A stretch of 64,000 nucleotides of DNA, from the NCBI GenBank assembly GCA_038373885.1, contig JAWZYV010000113.1, positions 868,501 through 932,500 of the forward strand. The letters are read 5' to 3'. The position numbers and the translations under genes are program-made. Below the pieces are notes generated by a model. The model was not told where the DNA came from and made no database searches. It saw only the letters and a list, made by a program, of their open reading frames with translations. This stretch comes from Cheiracanthium punctorium (Eukaryota > Arthropoda > Arachnida > Araneae > Cheiracanthiidae). Below are positions 35,355 through 47,649 of this stretch, piece after piece (positions within the stretch are counted from its first letter, which is position 1; each line of letters begins with the position of its first letter).

Positions 35355-36466
35355 TACTTCAACAAGAGAAATAAGTATTTTTTTCTCATTAAAAGATAGG
35401 AGGATGAGTGTACTTGTAATGAAAATTTTTACATATCATTTATAATCATGCCATTAGAGCTCTAAAGCAAAAAATTATCTATAGCAGAGCTTGACAACCT
35501 GCAGCCTGTCTCCTTAGATAAAAAGGGGAAAGAAAAGGAGAGCATTTTACACTTTTCCTATCATTTTAGAAATACACAAAGTATTTGATTTCCAGTATAA
35601 TGAAACATTGTTGAACTCAGCAGCAGATCAAGAGAAAAATATGGGGGGAGAAAACAAATGCTGAAAATTTCACCTTTTATTTTCCTTTAATTCACACCTA
35701 TTTTATTTATTTACTGTTTTTTTCTTCTTTGGTTAGAATCTGGCAACTAAATAATTGCTTTATAAATAGTTAGCACTAAATTGCGGGATAAAAATTTAAG
35801 CATATGTATCATAATAGTGAAAAACTAATGAGAAATTATCCAACATCAGAGAGCATTTTCTCTGCTAGGGTTAATTTTTGACCTACACATTTTAGAAAAG
35901 TCAAAAGCGATCTTCTTGCAAAAAAAATAAATAAATAAATAAACAAATAAAATAATAATAATTCTTATTTATATAGTCAAACTTGAATAATTCAAAGTTG
36001 AAATTTTGAATTGATCATGTTCGAGTTATTCAAGTTTTGCTGTATTAATGAAAACTACACTCGATACTTTTACTCTTGTTCACTTAAATTAAAAATAACT
36101 CATTTCAGATTCTATTTTAAACACTACAGTTACAAGAATGCATTGTTGCCATAAGTTGTTAAATTGAACCATTAAATGAAAGTCACTTCTCGAAAAACTC
36201 TTGAAAATAAATGAAAATGCATAAATATAAAACAAATAGAGCATTAAATGGTGCATTAAAAAATAATCTGATTTTGAATGCTATTGTAGCTATTTTGCAT
36301 TTTTTTTTTTTTTCCAAATGTGTAGCAACAGAGCTTTAAAAATTATCTGGAAGCACACATACGCTTTACTCCTAGCAGAGGTAGTGACACCTGGTATTCT
36401 CGAAAAATCCAAACCATTTAGACTTAAAAGTCACAAAATTAGTTAACTAAAATTATCAGCTACACT

Positions 36467-36470
<4 letters not shown>
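35355..36470. other. unannotated AT-rich sequence
   Basis: No gene recognised. An (AAAT)n-like run occupies about 35,928-35,960. Confidence 0.4.

Positions 36471-36471
<1 letters not shown>

Positions 36472-36511
<40 letters not shown>
36472..36511 (+). repeat. poly(A) tract, 40 nt
   Basis: Forty uninterrupted A residues. No retroposon body recognised immediately upstream. Confidence 0.9.
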
Positions 36512-36513
<2 letters not shown>

Positions 36514-37099
36514 ATCGGAAGTGTTGCCTTAAAATATGGGGTAGCTCTTGTAGTTTAAATTGCAGGAACATTTCTGCACTAGGCAGGCAAGATATCTATA
36601 AATGTTTCTGCATATTTTGGAAAAATATTTAAATATTTTCCCACTTTTTTTCAAAGGTTTCTAGATTAAAGGTGAATAGAGATGTAATGTTTCAAGATAT
36701 TTTGGGGAAAATATTCAGTAACCTCTCTGTTTATTTCACAAAGGTTTCCGAATTAATATGCAATATTCCTATTAATAAATTGAATTTTATTAATTTTAAT
36801 GAGTTTTAAAATAAGGGTTTAACTTATGACTGCTTTTTTTACAAAAGAAAATCTTAAAATATGAAAAAGTAATTTTTACTATCATAAAATCATAAAAAAA
36901 TCATAAATTACCAACTGATTTTGGTTCCCTGCAATTTGTCATACTAAAATTGTACATTGGATTTTTCACCCCCCCCCCCTCTATGAATCTTAAACAAAAT
37001 ATAAGGTTCTTTATAGAACCTTTTATTTGTTTGAGATAGTTTTCAGAGAGGGTGGAAAAAAATATTATTAGCTGACTTTCGGCAGTTCATTTTATACTT

Positions 37100-38270
37100 A
37101 GAAAAAGACTGGAATAACTCCACGGACTTTCCAAACTCTTGATCTTTATCAAGCATTCAAATAAATTTAATCAGCTCAATTAAATGTAGTGTTCAGACAC
37201 TACTGTATTTCAAATAATTTGAGTGTATAGGCCGCAATGAATAATTTTTTGTAGCCCTGTAAAAAAAAAAAAAAAACTGCAAGCACTCCGCATACTAAAA
37301 TCTATACAGTGTGCAAAACAGTGACCTATAATATGCATACCTAATTGAGTACTCTTTAGATGCTACTACACTTTCAAGAATTTGCACCATAAAGTACAAG
37401 AATATTTTGTAGCACTGTACAAAACATGTGCTCTACCCACATCAAAATCTATACAGGTTGTGTGACTGTGACCTATGAACTTTTATTAAAATGCACTATT
37501 TAGGCGCTAGCGCACTATAAATGATTTCCATTTGTAGGCCATTATGTATGAGAATTTTTTTTTTTGCAACCCCGTGAACATTGAATGCGATACCTCTAGA
37601 TGTGTATATTTCACACCTTAGAAATTCAGAATACGCCTTAAGAATTTCGGAATGGGTGTTTTTACTCATTGCTTTTCCATATAAAATTAGGTATATTTTG
37701 ATAAATAATTATGATTTGCTGATTTTAAATTTTAAAAATCTAATTTTTGTATTAGTTTTTGTTGAACTGACATTTATGTACCTAGATGTATAATCAGCTA
37801 TTATTTATGTGTCAAATGCAATTTAATTATGTATTTGAAAATTTAGCATAATTGTTTGTTGTTTTAATTACTTGTTTGGAAAAGAAAATACTTCTTCTAA
37901 AAAGGTTAAGGAGTATTTTTACTCATCTGAAAAAAATCCTAGATGGATCACTGCCCATGAACAAATTATCAGCTCTATGCACACCAAAATCTATGCAGGT
38001 CATGTGATCGTTACCTATAACATACATAACCAATTAGCACTCAATTGAATGCATCATTCAGTCACTAGCACACTTTGAAGAATTTCTATCTATAGGCCAT
38101 AACGTAAATTTTTTTGTAGCCCTGTAAAAAATTTATAAGTCCTATACACACCAAAATCAAGAACGTTCATGTGGCAATGGTGTATAATATGCATACCAAA
38201 TTTGAACTCAATCGAATGCACCATTTAGGAGCTATCGTGTTCACTCATACACACACATACATCTTCTAAA
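37100..38270 (+). repeat. satellite B, ~156-165-bp diverged units
   Basis: Units share an ordered set of landmarks: ACACCAAAATCTATACAGG, GTGTGACTGTGACCTAT, AATATGCATACC, GAATGCACCATTTAGG, CACTTTGAAGAATTT, ATAGGCCATAACGTA and TTTTTTTGTAGCCCTGTAAA. The CCCTG landmark falls near 37,253, 37,410, 37,566 and 38,117. The array is interrupted by unrelated AT-rich DNA at about 37,580-37,965. Frames across it are chance. The family is not recognised. Confidence 0.8.
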
Positions 38271-38929
38271 AATAGTATAAGTGAATTCAGAAGAGCTCAA
38301 AACGTGTAAATACATCAAGATCTCTAAAGTCAAATTTTTTCATGATTACAATACTTTCCTAACATGGTACATGCTCGAAAAGTTAAAAAAAATAATAAAT
38401 AAATAAATTTTTTCTTAGTAAAAGTTTTCAACAAATTATATATGCCATAAAGTATTTTATTTTAGAAAAGTAGTATATACATTACAAATTATCTTTTCCA
38501 AACAATAATATGGCAATACAGATACACAGGACTTCTCTCTGCAAGTAAATTGATACATTTCTGAAAAAAAGAAAAAGTAAAATCAGATACATTTTTAAAT
38601 ATATTTGATAAATTTTGCTGGACGATTCCACCGTTATGTGCGTGACATCTGTCACTGCTTTTTTTAGCCCCTTTTTCATAACTCAGCATTGAAAAATCAA
38701 GTATCAATATTATCTTTCTTTACATCCTTTTATAAAACGAACATATACACAATAAATATAATAATCTGCAACATTTTATATTTAATTATTAATTTTATAA
38801 AACTTGTAACGTGTAAAAACTTATGGGTAACACACAGACATTGGAATTGTCCTGCTCAGCAAACTCCTAAATAAAAAAAAAGATTTCATTTTTATACTCT
38901 ATGACACTATAAGTTCCCGACCATATGGT

Positions 38930-39560
38930 TATGTCTCTGGTTTTAGTGAGCCTCTGGAGACCAGCAAATTTTGTTCATTAATTTGATTTGATTTGAAGTC
39001 ACCCCCGCAGGGAGGGCGAGATTTTGGAGATTTATGGCGAAGAGCTGTTATCTCGCTTGTTCTGGGGGTTCGTTCACTATATCCAAAGTTCTGATGTCTG
39101 ATAACAATAAAACAAATAGAGAAATACAAAACTAGAAAATGGAATTTTTTATATAAGTACTGAATGTTTATTAAGTAAATCAAACATAATGGATCACATT
39201 TATAAGTCTAGAACTAGTTAAGTAAAATTAGCACAATTAATCACATTTATGGAAATAATGTACATTCCATTCAGTTGGAAAAACTTGTCACTTACTCAGG
39301 TTAAGTCACACTGTCAGTTGACTTAACCTGTCAACGAAATATGACAGGTTAAGAGCTGTAGCTTTTAACCTGTCATATTTCGTTGAGAATGGAAAATGAA
39401 ATCGTCTAAAGTCAAGACGAAATTTCAACTTTTAGTTCACTTTCAAAAGTACCCTGATTTTGTTAATGAATGCTTTTAAAGGATAGGATGGATTACAGGA
39501 TTGAAAAAGTTATGCCCCCCTCCCCCCTTGTTTAGTATTAAGCAAGTTAGTTATTCTGGT
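38930..39560. mobile_element. pogo/Tigger-like relic, homologous to 51,192-51,834
   Basis: Carries GGTTTTAGTGAGCC and TTCACTATATCC phrases like those at the ends of the 51-kb element, and a ~160-bp segment (about 39,130-39,290) that matches the complement of 51,590-51,755: both contain ATGGATCACATTTAT, TCTAGAAC(T), AAGTAAAATNAGCACAATTA and CATTCCATTCAGTTGG. A C-rich CCCCCCTCCCCCCTTG plus TTTAGTATTAAG at about 39,515 matches the complement of about 51,405-51,440. The copies are in opposite orientations. Boundaries here are unclear. Confidence 0.7.
39332..39385. repeat. perfect 21-bp stem-loop
   Basis: CAACGAAATATGACAGGTTA followed by A (39,332-39,352) is exactly complementary to 39,365-39,385 across a 12-nt loop. 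A further TTAACCTGTCAAC immediately upstream offers an alternative partial pairing. The stem lies within the pogo-like relic. It is too short for a typical animal microRNA precursor, so a transposon-internal palindrome is more likely. Confidence 0.85.
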
Positions 39561-39617
39561 CAAAATCGTTATGAACAGAACAAAATGGAAAAACAGCACT
39601 GTTTGGCGACGATCTTT

Positions 39618-39806
39618 TCAAGCCACGTTGGCCAACATTGTCCAAGGATTCTCGGCCCTCTTTAAAATGCGGATGCCATTCATAACCTTGGATCTCGTCA
39701 TGGTAGATTCATCATACACATTTCTTAGCATTTCCAAAGTCTCTATTGGTGTTTTACCTAACTGCTGACAGAATTTAATGATACAGCACTGTTCAAGAAA
39801 AGCCAT
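39618..39806 (-). pseudogene. mariner-type helix-turn-helix fragment
   Basis: This 62-residue frame contains CCIIKFCQQLGKTPIETLEM followed by LRNVYDESTMTRSKV. That is the pattern (IKFC-LGK-x-TET-x-EML-x-xxYG-x-x-x-S/TR-x-x-V) of the N-terminal helix-turn-helix of mariner-family transposases. After this domain the frame continues as ILKRAENPWT, where the family normally reads WF/HKRFKEGRE, suggesting a degraded reading. The catalytic domain is absent. No terminal repeats were found, so this is an orphan transposase fragment beside the pogo-like relic. Confidence 0.7.
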
Positions 39807-39814
39807 TTTTATGT

Positions 39815-41325
39815 CACCAAGCTAAGACAACTGACTTTGGAAGGTAGCAGCTGTGAGCACTGTTCGTCCACACGACATGGGATAAATCAGCTTGGACAGG
39901 TAGGGTTGGGAGAATCCATTCCAAGCAATTTAACTTTAGGTACTTGCTTTCGTCATCGGGAATACCCACAGTCCCTGAAGTTTTGGATCATTCTACATAT
40001 AAGCTAATATAAAGCTTTCAGCATAAAATGCACACATAATCAATACTTTCCTTAATTGTCATTTTAATTGTAAATAAAATATAACTTTTCAAATTTGCAA
40101 TGAAATACTAAATAAAGATTAATTAAAATTCATTTTATATTATTCATAATTAAAACACACAACAGTATATTATATGTAAAACTAAAAAATCTTGGTCATG
40201 AAAAAATACCTTTTACAAAGTTAAACAGTAATAGCAGCATACTTATATTTTGCAATATTAATAATTTAATAAATACGCTATGATAAATGTAATTAATCTG
40301 GTAACTATGCTTAATCACATTATGCTTTGAGTTTTACAAAACATAGCAGTTTTTCAAAATTATGTTTCTAATTGAGGATCAGAAAAAATCCTCCATTATT
40401 AAACATATTAGATTATTTTTCACTCCGCTTAAAATTTAGTGACTTAGGATATTTTATAATATGAAATTAAGATATTGAAGTATAACTAAGCAATATTATT
40501 TGTAAATGGATTTAAAAATCTGCTAAAAATACCTTTTTCTCTTCATTCTGAAATTATTCAGCTGAATATATAGTAGAATTCGTCCAAATATCTGTTCAGT
40601 ATTTGGCCTACCAAATGCACCAGTGTGGAGACGTCCTGCATCAATTACAGTTGACGCTGCATTATTGGAAAGAAGCTTTATCTGACTGAGCCATCAAATC
40701 ACAGGACACTTCCCCCTATGCATGTTAAAACGCAGGTATAAAAATCACTTGCAGACAGTAGGCCACAAAAAATTTAAAGGTATTGCACAAGAGCAAATCA
40801 AGCAATGATATCATAAACGATCACTTTTTTACACTTGGGGCTGTTATTTTGGTATTTATAACAATTTCTGGGATTATATTTGTTTCTTAAAAGAAAATAA
40901 TTCCTTAAGATGATTTTTCAAGAATTTCCAGTTAATCACAAGAAAAAACAAATTATTAAGTGACTAAAGCATTACAACAATCAAAATTAATGTTCTTTCT
41001 TCCTCCTACACATACCTACCAACATTCCATTATCAAAAATCTTACAGAACACAATAAAAATCAACTAAAGATTAAATGTTTATCCTTACAATACAGTTAA
41101 TTATAAATACCAATTTTACTAAAAAATCAAAGCAAGTTATGGAGAAATCTTTTTTCATAGTATGAAAATCAGTTATGATTTTTATAAGCTGATTAACGGA
41201 AATAAATTTATATCAACATCTGTTGATAAGAGAGTCATAAATAATTAACATACCTAAATTTGTCATAAGATAGATTGTTATTCTTTAAGAGTGTTCAAAT
41301 GTGAGATGAAAATGTATATGAATAT
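39815..41325. other. unannotated AT-rich sequence
   Basis: No gene recognised. A 29-codon coding-like stretch around 40,602-40,685 (reading LPNAPVWRRPASITVDAALL in the plus strand) ends in a stop and has no supporting context. Confidence 0.35.
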
Positions 41326-41331
41326 GATATT

Positions 41332-41348
41332 AGCGGGGTAGCCCCGCT
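41332..41348. repeat. GC-rich perfect hairpin AGCGGGG-TA-GCCCCGCT
   Basis: A near-perfect stem (GCGGGG with CCCCGC) in otherwise AT-rich DNA. It is followed by CTAG and an overlapping alternative stem CCCC-GCTAGCAAGT-GGGG. Helitron 3' ends show a GC-rich hairpin just before CTRR, but here CTAG overlaps the stem, so that assignment is weak. Confidence 0.6.
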
Positions 41349-42311
41349 AGCAAGTGGGGACATGCAACCAGTGTTATATATACCAGTCTCAAATAATATC
41401 CAATTTCAAATCTAAGGCTTGCCGAAGTGCCAACATACACCATTTTGCAAGATTTTTTTCAGGGAATCATTCAAAGCATAGACTTATCAGCAATCAAAAT
41501 GAGAAATATCTGTCACTTATATGGTTCGATCACCGAAAAGTAAAGCAGGAATTTATTTGAAAAGTAGCAGCATTTTTTTAAATTATAAACCATAACGTGT
41601 TTTATTCATCATTAACTCTGATGTACTAAATGCGATGATTTCAATTCTCTGAAATTTGGTGGAATTCCCCCAACTTAAATCAATTACTCAATTTGGCGAG
41701 AATTCTAAAGATAGATCGCTTGAAATCCCTTAACTGCATTATTTCTGCTCAGATAATTAAAATTTAACGCTGTATTCTACTAAAACCTATACACTTGTTT
41801 TCAAAAATGCTATTTCCGTTATTCAATCATGCGATTTCGGTACATAAATACAAATAAACTAATTATGCCAGGCACTTCAACATTTTGAAAATGTCTCTTT
41901 AAGCTTTTTTTCTAAAAGTTTTGAAACTGATACAGATTTATCATTTATTTCAATATTTAGTACAGCTTGTAAAAATGGAAATTTTCTCAAAATACACTCT
42001 TTGAAAAATCTTGCAGCTCAAATCTATGTTTAAGAATTTTTTCTGAAAATTTCACAAAACCCACAGCTTTTTCGCTTATTGCAGTGTGTAAAGCAGCTTA
42101 TGAAGAACCATCTGGATTTTTTTGGAGACCACGGTGCTATTAGTTTATTCAATTTGTGTACCAAGACTAAAAGCAGAGTTTTTTTTTCTTCAACATACAC
42201 CCTTAAGCTCTCAGTAGGTATATTGCACCAAGCCTAAAACTGTGCAGACCACTAGAACTCACTTTCTCAATGGCATATCAGCCATTTTATTTTTCGCCAA
42301 ACTAAAAAGTT

Positions 42312-43783
42312 GGGAATAATACCGTAAGCGGGTGTCGGTTGGGTTGGCGACTTTTTTTTGTTGCTAACGTCTAACCTTGGTGACTTGTTTTTCGCGCCAA
42401 ACAAAACATAAACATACGTAGACACATAAGGAAAAAAATAAACCCAAAACTACAATATACTTATCTAAACACATTAAAACATTAGTAGACATATTTCAAA
42501 TGCAATTATAAACAAAATGTACATAAACAAAGCACTAACGCAGAACTAGGCACGTTAAAAAATAAACCATAACCTTCAAAATATTCAAAATGCTAAAATA
42601 TGTTTCTGCACATAATTATACATCAAAATTTCCCTTAAAACATTAAAATAACAGATTTAAATTAATAGAAAAACATTCAAATAAACCGACTGCCTTCCCC
42701 CCCCTACACACACATACATACAACTCCCCACAAACAACTCAAAAATACATATATTCAATCATATTTAACCTGAATGGTGCACATGATTTCAAAAAATATA
42801 CTGCAAATATTTTCATAAAATGTTAAAAACACTCTTTAAAAATATCAGAAAACCACTATAATAAACCGACTACTTCCTCCCCCACATGATTTTTGCAATT
42901 TAATACCTTCAAAACGCACAACATTTACACTATTAATCAGAATAGAATCAAATCTGATCACAAACATCCAAAAATCCTTACATATTTATTCATATTAAAC
43001 CTAAAAATTGTACTGGAATTCTGTAAATCATGAGCAAACCCATATAACAAATAAAATTAACCATCCCTCTTAAAACCTTTAAATTTTTTTTCATCCCAAT
43101 TCACAAAAAAATAACAACATACTAAAAACCTTACATAGTTATGAAAACATAAGACCATAAATATTCTCAACTATACACCGCTGAACCGTAAAGCAAGGAA
43201 TAAACATTTAAATAAATAAAAGCACCACACACCTTTAATTTTATTCATGAACAACGCGAGTTCATCACAAAATAAAGCCATCACAAGCATTCAAATAAGC
43301 ATATAACAACTATACTTCAACACACGCTATATACATATTCTTCACAACTTGCAACATTTTCAAATTTTTGTCGAAATTCACTTGATAAAGAAATAAGAAA
43401 CAACTCAGCGTATAAAGGAACCGATTTCATTACAGCTCTACACAAATTATCTACATTTATTATAAAACCAAGCAAACATTCCACTTTTCAAAAATAACCA
43501 TTATAAAATACAGAACTTGAGCAGACGACACGACTTCCATTCCTGGCGAATTCAAGTTCAGTTATTTTGCCAGTTAAACTCCTTGAAATTTGTTCAACCA
43601 ATCACATAATTCCTTCAAACAGCATGGTTTCTCATGACATCATAAAACAACATAACTCTGCCGGAAGGGTTGCCGAATAGCTAATCTCGATTGGCAACGC
43701 TGCCAGGATTGTTTAGTTACATATAGTAAGCTTTGGCAACGCATCTCCCTTGGCGATGGGCACCTGCTTACGGTATTATCCCC
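42312..43783. mobile_element. 1,472-bp TIR element with 8-bp target duplication and strand asymmetry
   Basis: Termini GGGAATAATACCGTAAGCGG and the complement of GGGGATAATACCGTAAGCAG are inverted repeats. The identical 8-bp direct repeat AAAAAGTT lies at 42,304-42,311 and 43,784-43,791. The interior plus strand is strongly depleted in G and rich in A and C over more than 1 kb. ATAAACCGACTGCCTTCCCC and ATAAACCGACTACTTCCTCC recur about 180 bp apart (42,682 and 42,861), with a weaker third near 43,055. No transposase frame. Eight-bp duplications occur in hAT, Merlin and Zisupton families; the GGG terminus is unlike most hAT ends, so the superfamily is left open. Confidence 0.83.
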
Positions 43784-43799
43784 AAAAAGTTTTACATAT

Positions 43800-45860
43800 T
43801 AGCCTCAGAAATCTTCAATCCTTATTATTTTGCATACAAAACATTTCATTCCTGCTCCGATTTCCCATGCACATTATAATTAAAGGCATGCAGGCATATT
43901 ATAATTTAAAAAATAATCATACAAAAATAAACTAACAAAAAAGATCATTATTATTCTTTTATTTTTACTTATTTAAGAATTTAAAACATTTTATTCGGCA
44001 AAATTGCCACACATGACAAACGCGATGCTTATTTCACACGTTTTTCACTATGGGGGTTACAATTACGGAAAGCTTTCTGTGTGGAAATCATAAAAAAATC
44101 TCTTAAACTCTGGGAACAGGTGGACTTTCAAAGTTTTAAAGTGGACTATCATTTATTCTATATTATTTTACACATCTGTGCAAAATTTCAGGCCGATTGG
44201 TCCATTTTTGTGGATTTGTTTACGGTCTAAACCTACAAACAGAAATTCATTTTTATTATTACTTAGATTTCTGTGTATCAAAAGTATACATTTATAAAAA
44301 AACATTAGTCAAATTTACACATTTAAGCTATTAATAAATGGTGGTATCTATGACAAGTTAGAAAGAAAATGGAGTTTCTGCTGTATAAGCAAAAAAAAAT
44401 CAATCATATCTTTATCTCATACTGTTCTCAATTTAATAAATTTACAAGCATAATTTAGCTGAACATTAGTGACTGAGGTAGCAAAGTTTAAAAATTTTTG
44501 TTTTAAGAATTTTGTTGAATAAAAACACTTCTCGCTAAAAATTTTTCAATAATGCCGATTAAATTTATATCTTACAATGTAATCAATTTCTTACATTAAA
44601 CGTTACATGTTGGCAGCAATGCTCCTAGCATAAATAATGTTCATTTATTAAATCAAATACAGTTCCGTATTAAATTCTGCATAGAAAAAGCCCAAAACTA
44701 TGGCGACAGCTTCAAGGGTGAAATGAGTTTTTAAAAAAACACTTTATCGACTGACAGGATTATTAGGATTTTGTTCAACCCGAAAAATCCCAGGTGGATT
44801 AAAAAATAAATAAATAAATAAAAAAAACCAACTGGTAAACTTAAATGGTTTTTTTTTCTTCAAAATTTCAACTTTAATTACATAGGTAATACATCTCTTA
44901 ATATCAGTACACTAATTGCAGGGTTCAATGCATATGATAATTGGGTTTGTATTGCTGCCTCGTCACAAAATTACAAATGATTAATATGGCCCTTTGGAAT
45001 TTGTGTTAAATAAAAGTACTAAACTTATAATAAAAGCAAAACTCGTTACAGCTTTTTATTGTTATTATTATTCTGTGATGAATGCCAAAACACATTCTAC
45101 AGACAGAAAATATAAAGTGGGTAAAATTATTTATTCCAAACTTAAAGCTCTACTTTTTCAGGTTTTTAAAGAAAAACTAAACTTGCCTGACAATTTATGA
45201 GCTAATTTCCCGGCGGCGTATGAATCTGAAATCGTATCAGTACTTTAATTTTAAAATTGAAAATTTGTGTTTTTCTGTTTGTTTTTTACAGATATACATA
45301 AAAAAATATAACTAGAGTAACATGAATTGAATATAATCACAAAGTATTTTAACGCTGCAATCGTAAATCTGCACACATAATTTCATTACACCGATACGAT
45401 GCCTCTTGAACCTCATAAGTTTAATATCTATTTCACTGTTTCTGTAAAATACTTCAATAAAATGAGAGTGATGATTAGGAACCGAGAAAATTAAATTTAT
45501 TCAGGCTTTACTAATTGTTTTATACGAGAAATAGTTTGTAAACATTAGGCTTAACGGCTTTAAAATACACTACTATATACGGATAGAATGTCGTTATGTT
45601 TTAAAGCATGAGTTTTTTGGAAAAGCAACATTTCTTAGCAAAAAGATTTCAGAAAATATAAGTAATAATTTAAAAAAATTACCTTTAAAAATAACCGACA
45701 ATTCTTTACGCTGGTTAAAGCAAGGTTCACTTCGTACGTAAATGGATGTTTGGTTTTGGTTGGTTGGTTCGCTGCCACAGCTACAGATAAATGTCGTTAA
45801 ACAACGAAATTCTGAAATATCTGTTTTATAACATAAAATATAGCAAATTTACGTGGAAAG
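43800..45860. other. unannotated AT-rich sequence
   Basis: No gene recognised. A short (AAAT)n run lies near 44,803-44,825. The 68-codon frame at 44,994 lacks recognisable features. Confidence 0.4.
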
Positions 45861-45864
45861 CATA

Positions 45865-45948
45865 GTTAAATTCTGTTAACATTTTTTTTCTGTTGAAAAA
45901 TGACAGAATAGTTCTGTATTTTTACGATTATTTTTTGCAGTGTAGTAA
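45865..45948. mobile_element. ACAGAAA-type MITE fragment (right end)
   Basis: TTCTGTTAAC, TTTTTTTTCTGTTG, GACAGAATAGTTCTGTATTT and the terminal TTTTTTGCAGTG reproduce the reversed left end of the element at 33,173 (CACTGCAAAAAA). Only this end is present. Confidence 0.6.
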
Positions 45949-46326
45949 GCGATCTATAAAGAAGAAATAAAATTTGTTTAAAATTTAAAGTTCTATCTTC
46001 ATTTTGAGAATGCATTAAATTGTAAAAAATTCTTATTTATATTTTTACTGATCTTTCTTAATCCTTATGCTTGAGATATATTCATCAAAAGCCGCACCGA
46101 CTTTAAGTGCTTCACATTCCGGAGAAACTAATAGATAATACTTTTACATTAGATTATGAAAGGGAGCTGGCTTATTTTACCGAACTCCACAAGACAAATC
46201 ATTCTAACTACGCATTATACGGCGCACTGTGAAAAAAAATACTGTTAGATTACGGGCAATTCTCGGCAGCAAAAAATTCCAAGAGAATCTCGTCAAACTA
46301 CGTGCGCCCGCAAAATCACAGTACCC

Positions 46327-46705
46327 ATAAGTTATCGAGTGTTGACCGTAATTTGATTGTGTCAGACATTCATAGGTTATCGAGATTTGACCGTAATTTG
46401 ATAATGCATTACAACATAGGTTGTCGAGTATTGACCGTAATTTGACAATGGATTACTATATAGGTTGTCGAGTATTGACCGTAATTTTATGAATGTCTCA
46501 CACTATAGTTTGTCGAGATTTGATCGTAATTTGACAATGGATTACGACATAGGTTGTCGAGTATTGACCGTAATTTGACAATGGATTACTACATAGGTTG
46601 TCGAGTACTGACCGTAATTTTATGAATGCCTTACACTATACGTTGTTGAGGATTTACCGTAAATTTATGAAGGTTTCACAGTATAGGCTCTCGGGCATTT
46701 ATTAT
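46327..46705 (+). repeat. minisatellite, ~54-56-bp units
   Basis: About seven units built on ATAGGTTGTCGAGTATTGACCG followed by TAATTT. Two alternating continuations are visible: GACAATGGATTACTA and TATGAATGTCTCACACTA. They give a higher-order pattern in which a block of two or three of the first type is followed by one of the second. Units toward the ends are more diverged (AGTTATCGAGTGTTGACCG at the left, GGCTCTCGGGCATTTAT at the right), as expected for tandem arrays. Confidence 0.9.
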
Positions 46706-46973
46706 AAAAATACACTCCAGCTACAGCCAAGAAAATGTTATATCATTTAATGATAAAAACTACCTTCTAAGTTCTATGGGCAGGAGACAACTATGATTAC
46801 ATATGATTGAAAAGCACTTCTGCACAATATTTTAATCTTATAGGTGTTTAAGGTAGTTTTTTTATTTAGACATTATTCTTTAATTATTATTCAATGTTAA
46901 ATCGACTGTCTATTCATAAAATTGCTATTATATGATCAGTTCATACAGGGGCATAATCTGTTCGAGGCTAAAT

Positions 46974-47009
46974 TTTTCGTATGTCAACAAAGGCGTTGAC
47001 ATACGAAAA
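46974..47009. repeat. perfect 15-bp stem-loop
   Basis: TTTTCGTATGTCAAC (46,974-46,988) and GTTGACATACGAAAA (46,995-47,009) are exact complements around a 6-nt AAAGGC loop. No poly-T terminator or gene context; probably a transposon-derived palindrome. Confidence 0.85.
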
Positions 47010-47250
47010 GCCCTCAATACAAAATAGTACAGAATATATGTTTCAGGTCGTACAAAAGGTTCACCCTTATTACCTGCCAAAAACATCAACCGACACACAA
47101 ACAGAGAATGTGATTATGTTTCTGCAAACTAAGAAAGGCAAACTTTTTGGATGACCTGCAACATAGATTTTTTACTAACCTATATTGAGGACTGCCTTTT
47201 GGTCTAGACCAGGATTAACCCAAATACAAGTGATTATTAGTATCTTTTTG

Positions 47251-47270
47251 TGTGTGTGTGTGTGTGTGTA
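47251..47270 (+). repeat. (GT)n microsatellite
   Basis: About ten uninterrupted GT dinucleotides, directly visible. Confidence 0.95.
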
Positions 47271-47649
47271 TTATTTCAAACTTTACAAGTTTTTTTTAAT
47301 ATGTAACCCTCAATAGTTAATTGTGGCACGGCAAGGCTGAAATTCTTCATAAATTTCACTGAAGATTGAGGCTTTTAATAAATAATGGGGATTGCACAGG
47401 CAATTAAACTAGATTTTTTTCTGTTAAATACATAACCTCTCAATTTTACTGGTTAATAAGTGTCTTGATAAATACTTTCACAGACCTTTTCTTCAAGATT
47501 TAAAATGTAAACAATTATTATTTACCAAATACAGACCCTTGACATTTCTGTGACAGGCACTGACTATCCTCTAAGAAAGGGCGTGCATCCTTTGGCTAGT
47601 GTAACTAGGTTTTTGGTACCGAGTCTCTTTTTAATATAATTTCACTGCT

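Noticed and set aside
39571..39768. 65-codon plus-strand frame
   Set aside because: It is the antisense shadow of the mariner helix-turn-helix fragment at 39,618-39,806.
41332..41360. Helitron 3' end (GC hairpin plus CTAG)
   Set aside because: CTAG overlaps the stem instead of following it by several bases, and no 5' TC end or Rep/helicase sequence is visible. Kept only as a hairpin.
46240..46705. CRISPR-like array
   Set aside because: The ~55-bp units are contiguous and similar throughout, without unique spacers between constant repeats; it is a minisatellite in eukaryotic DNA.
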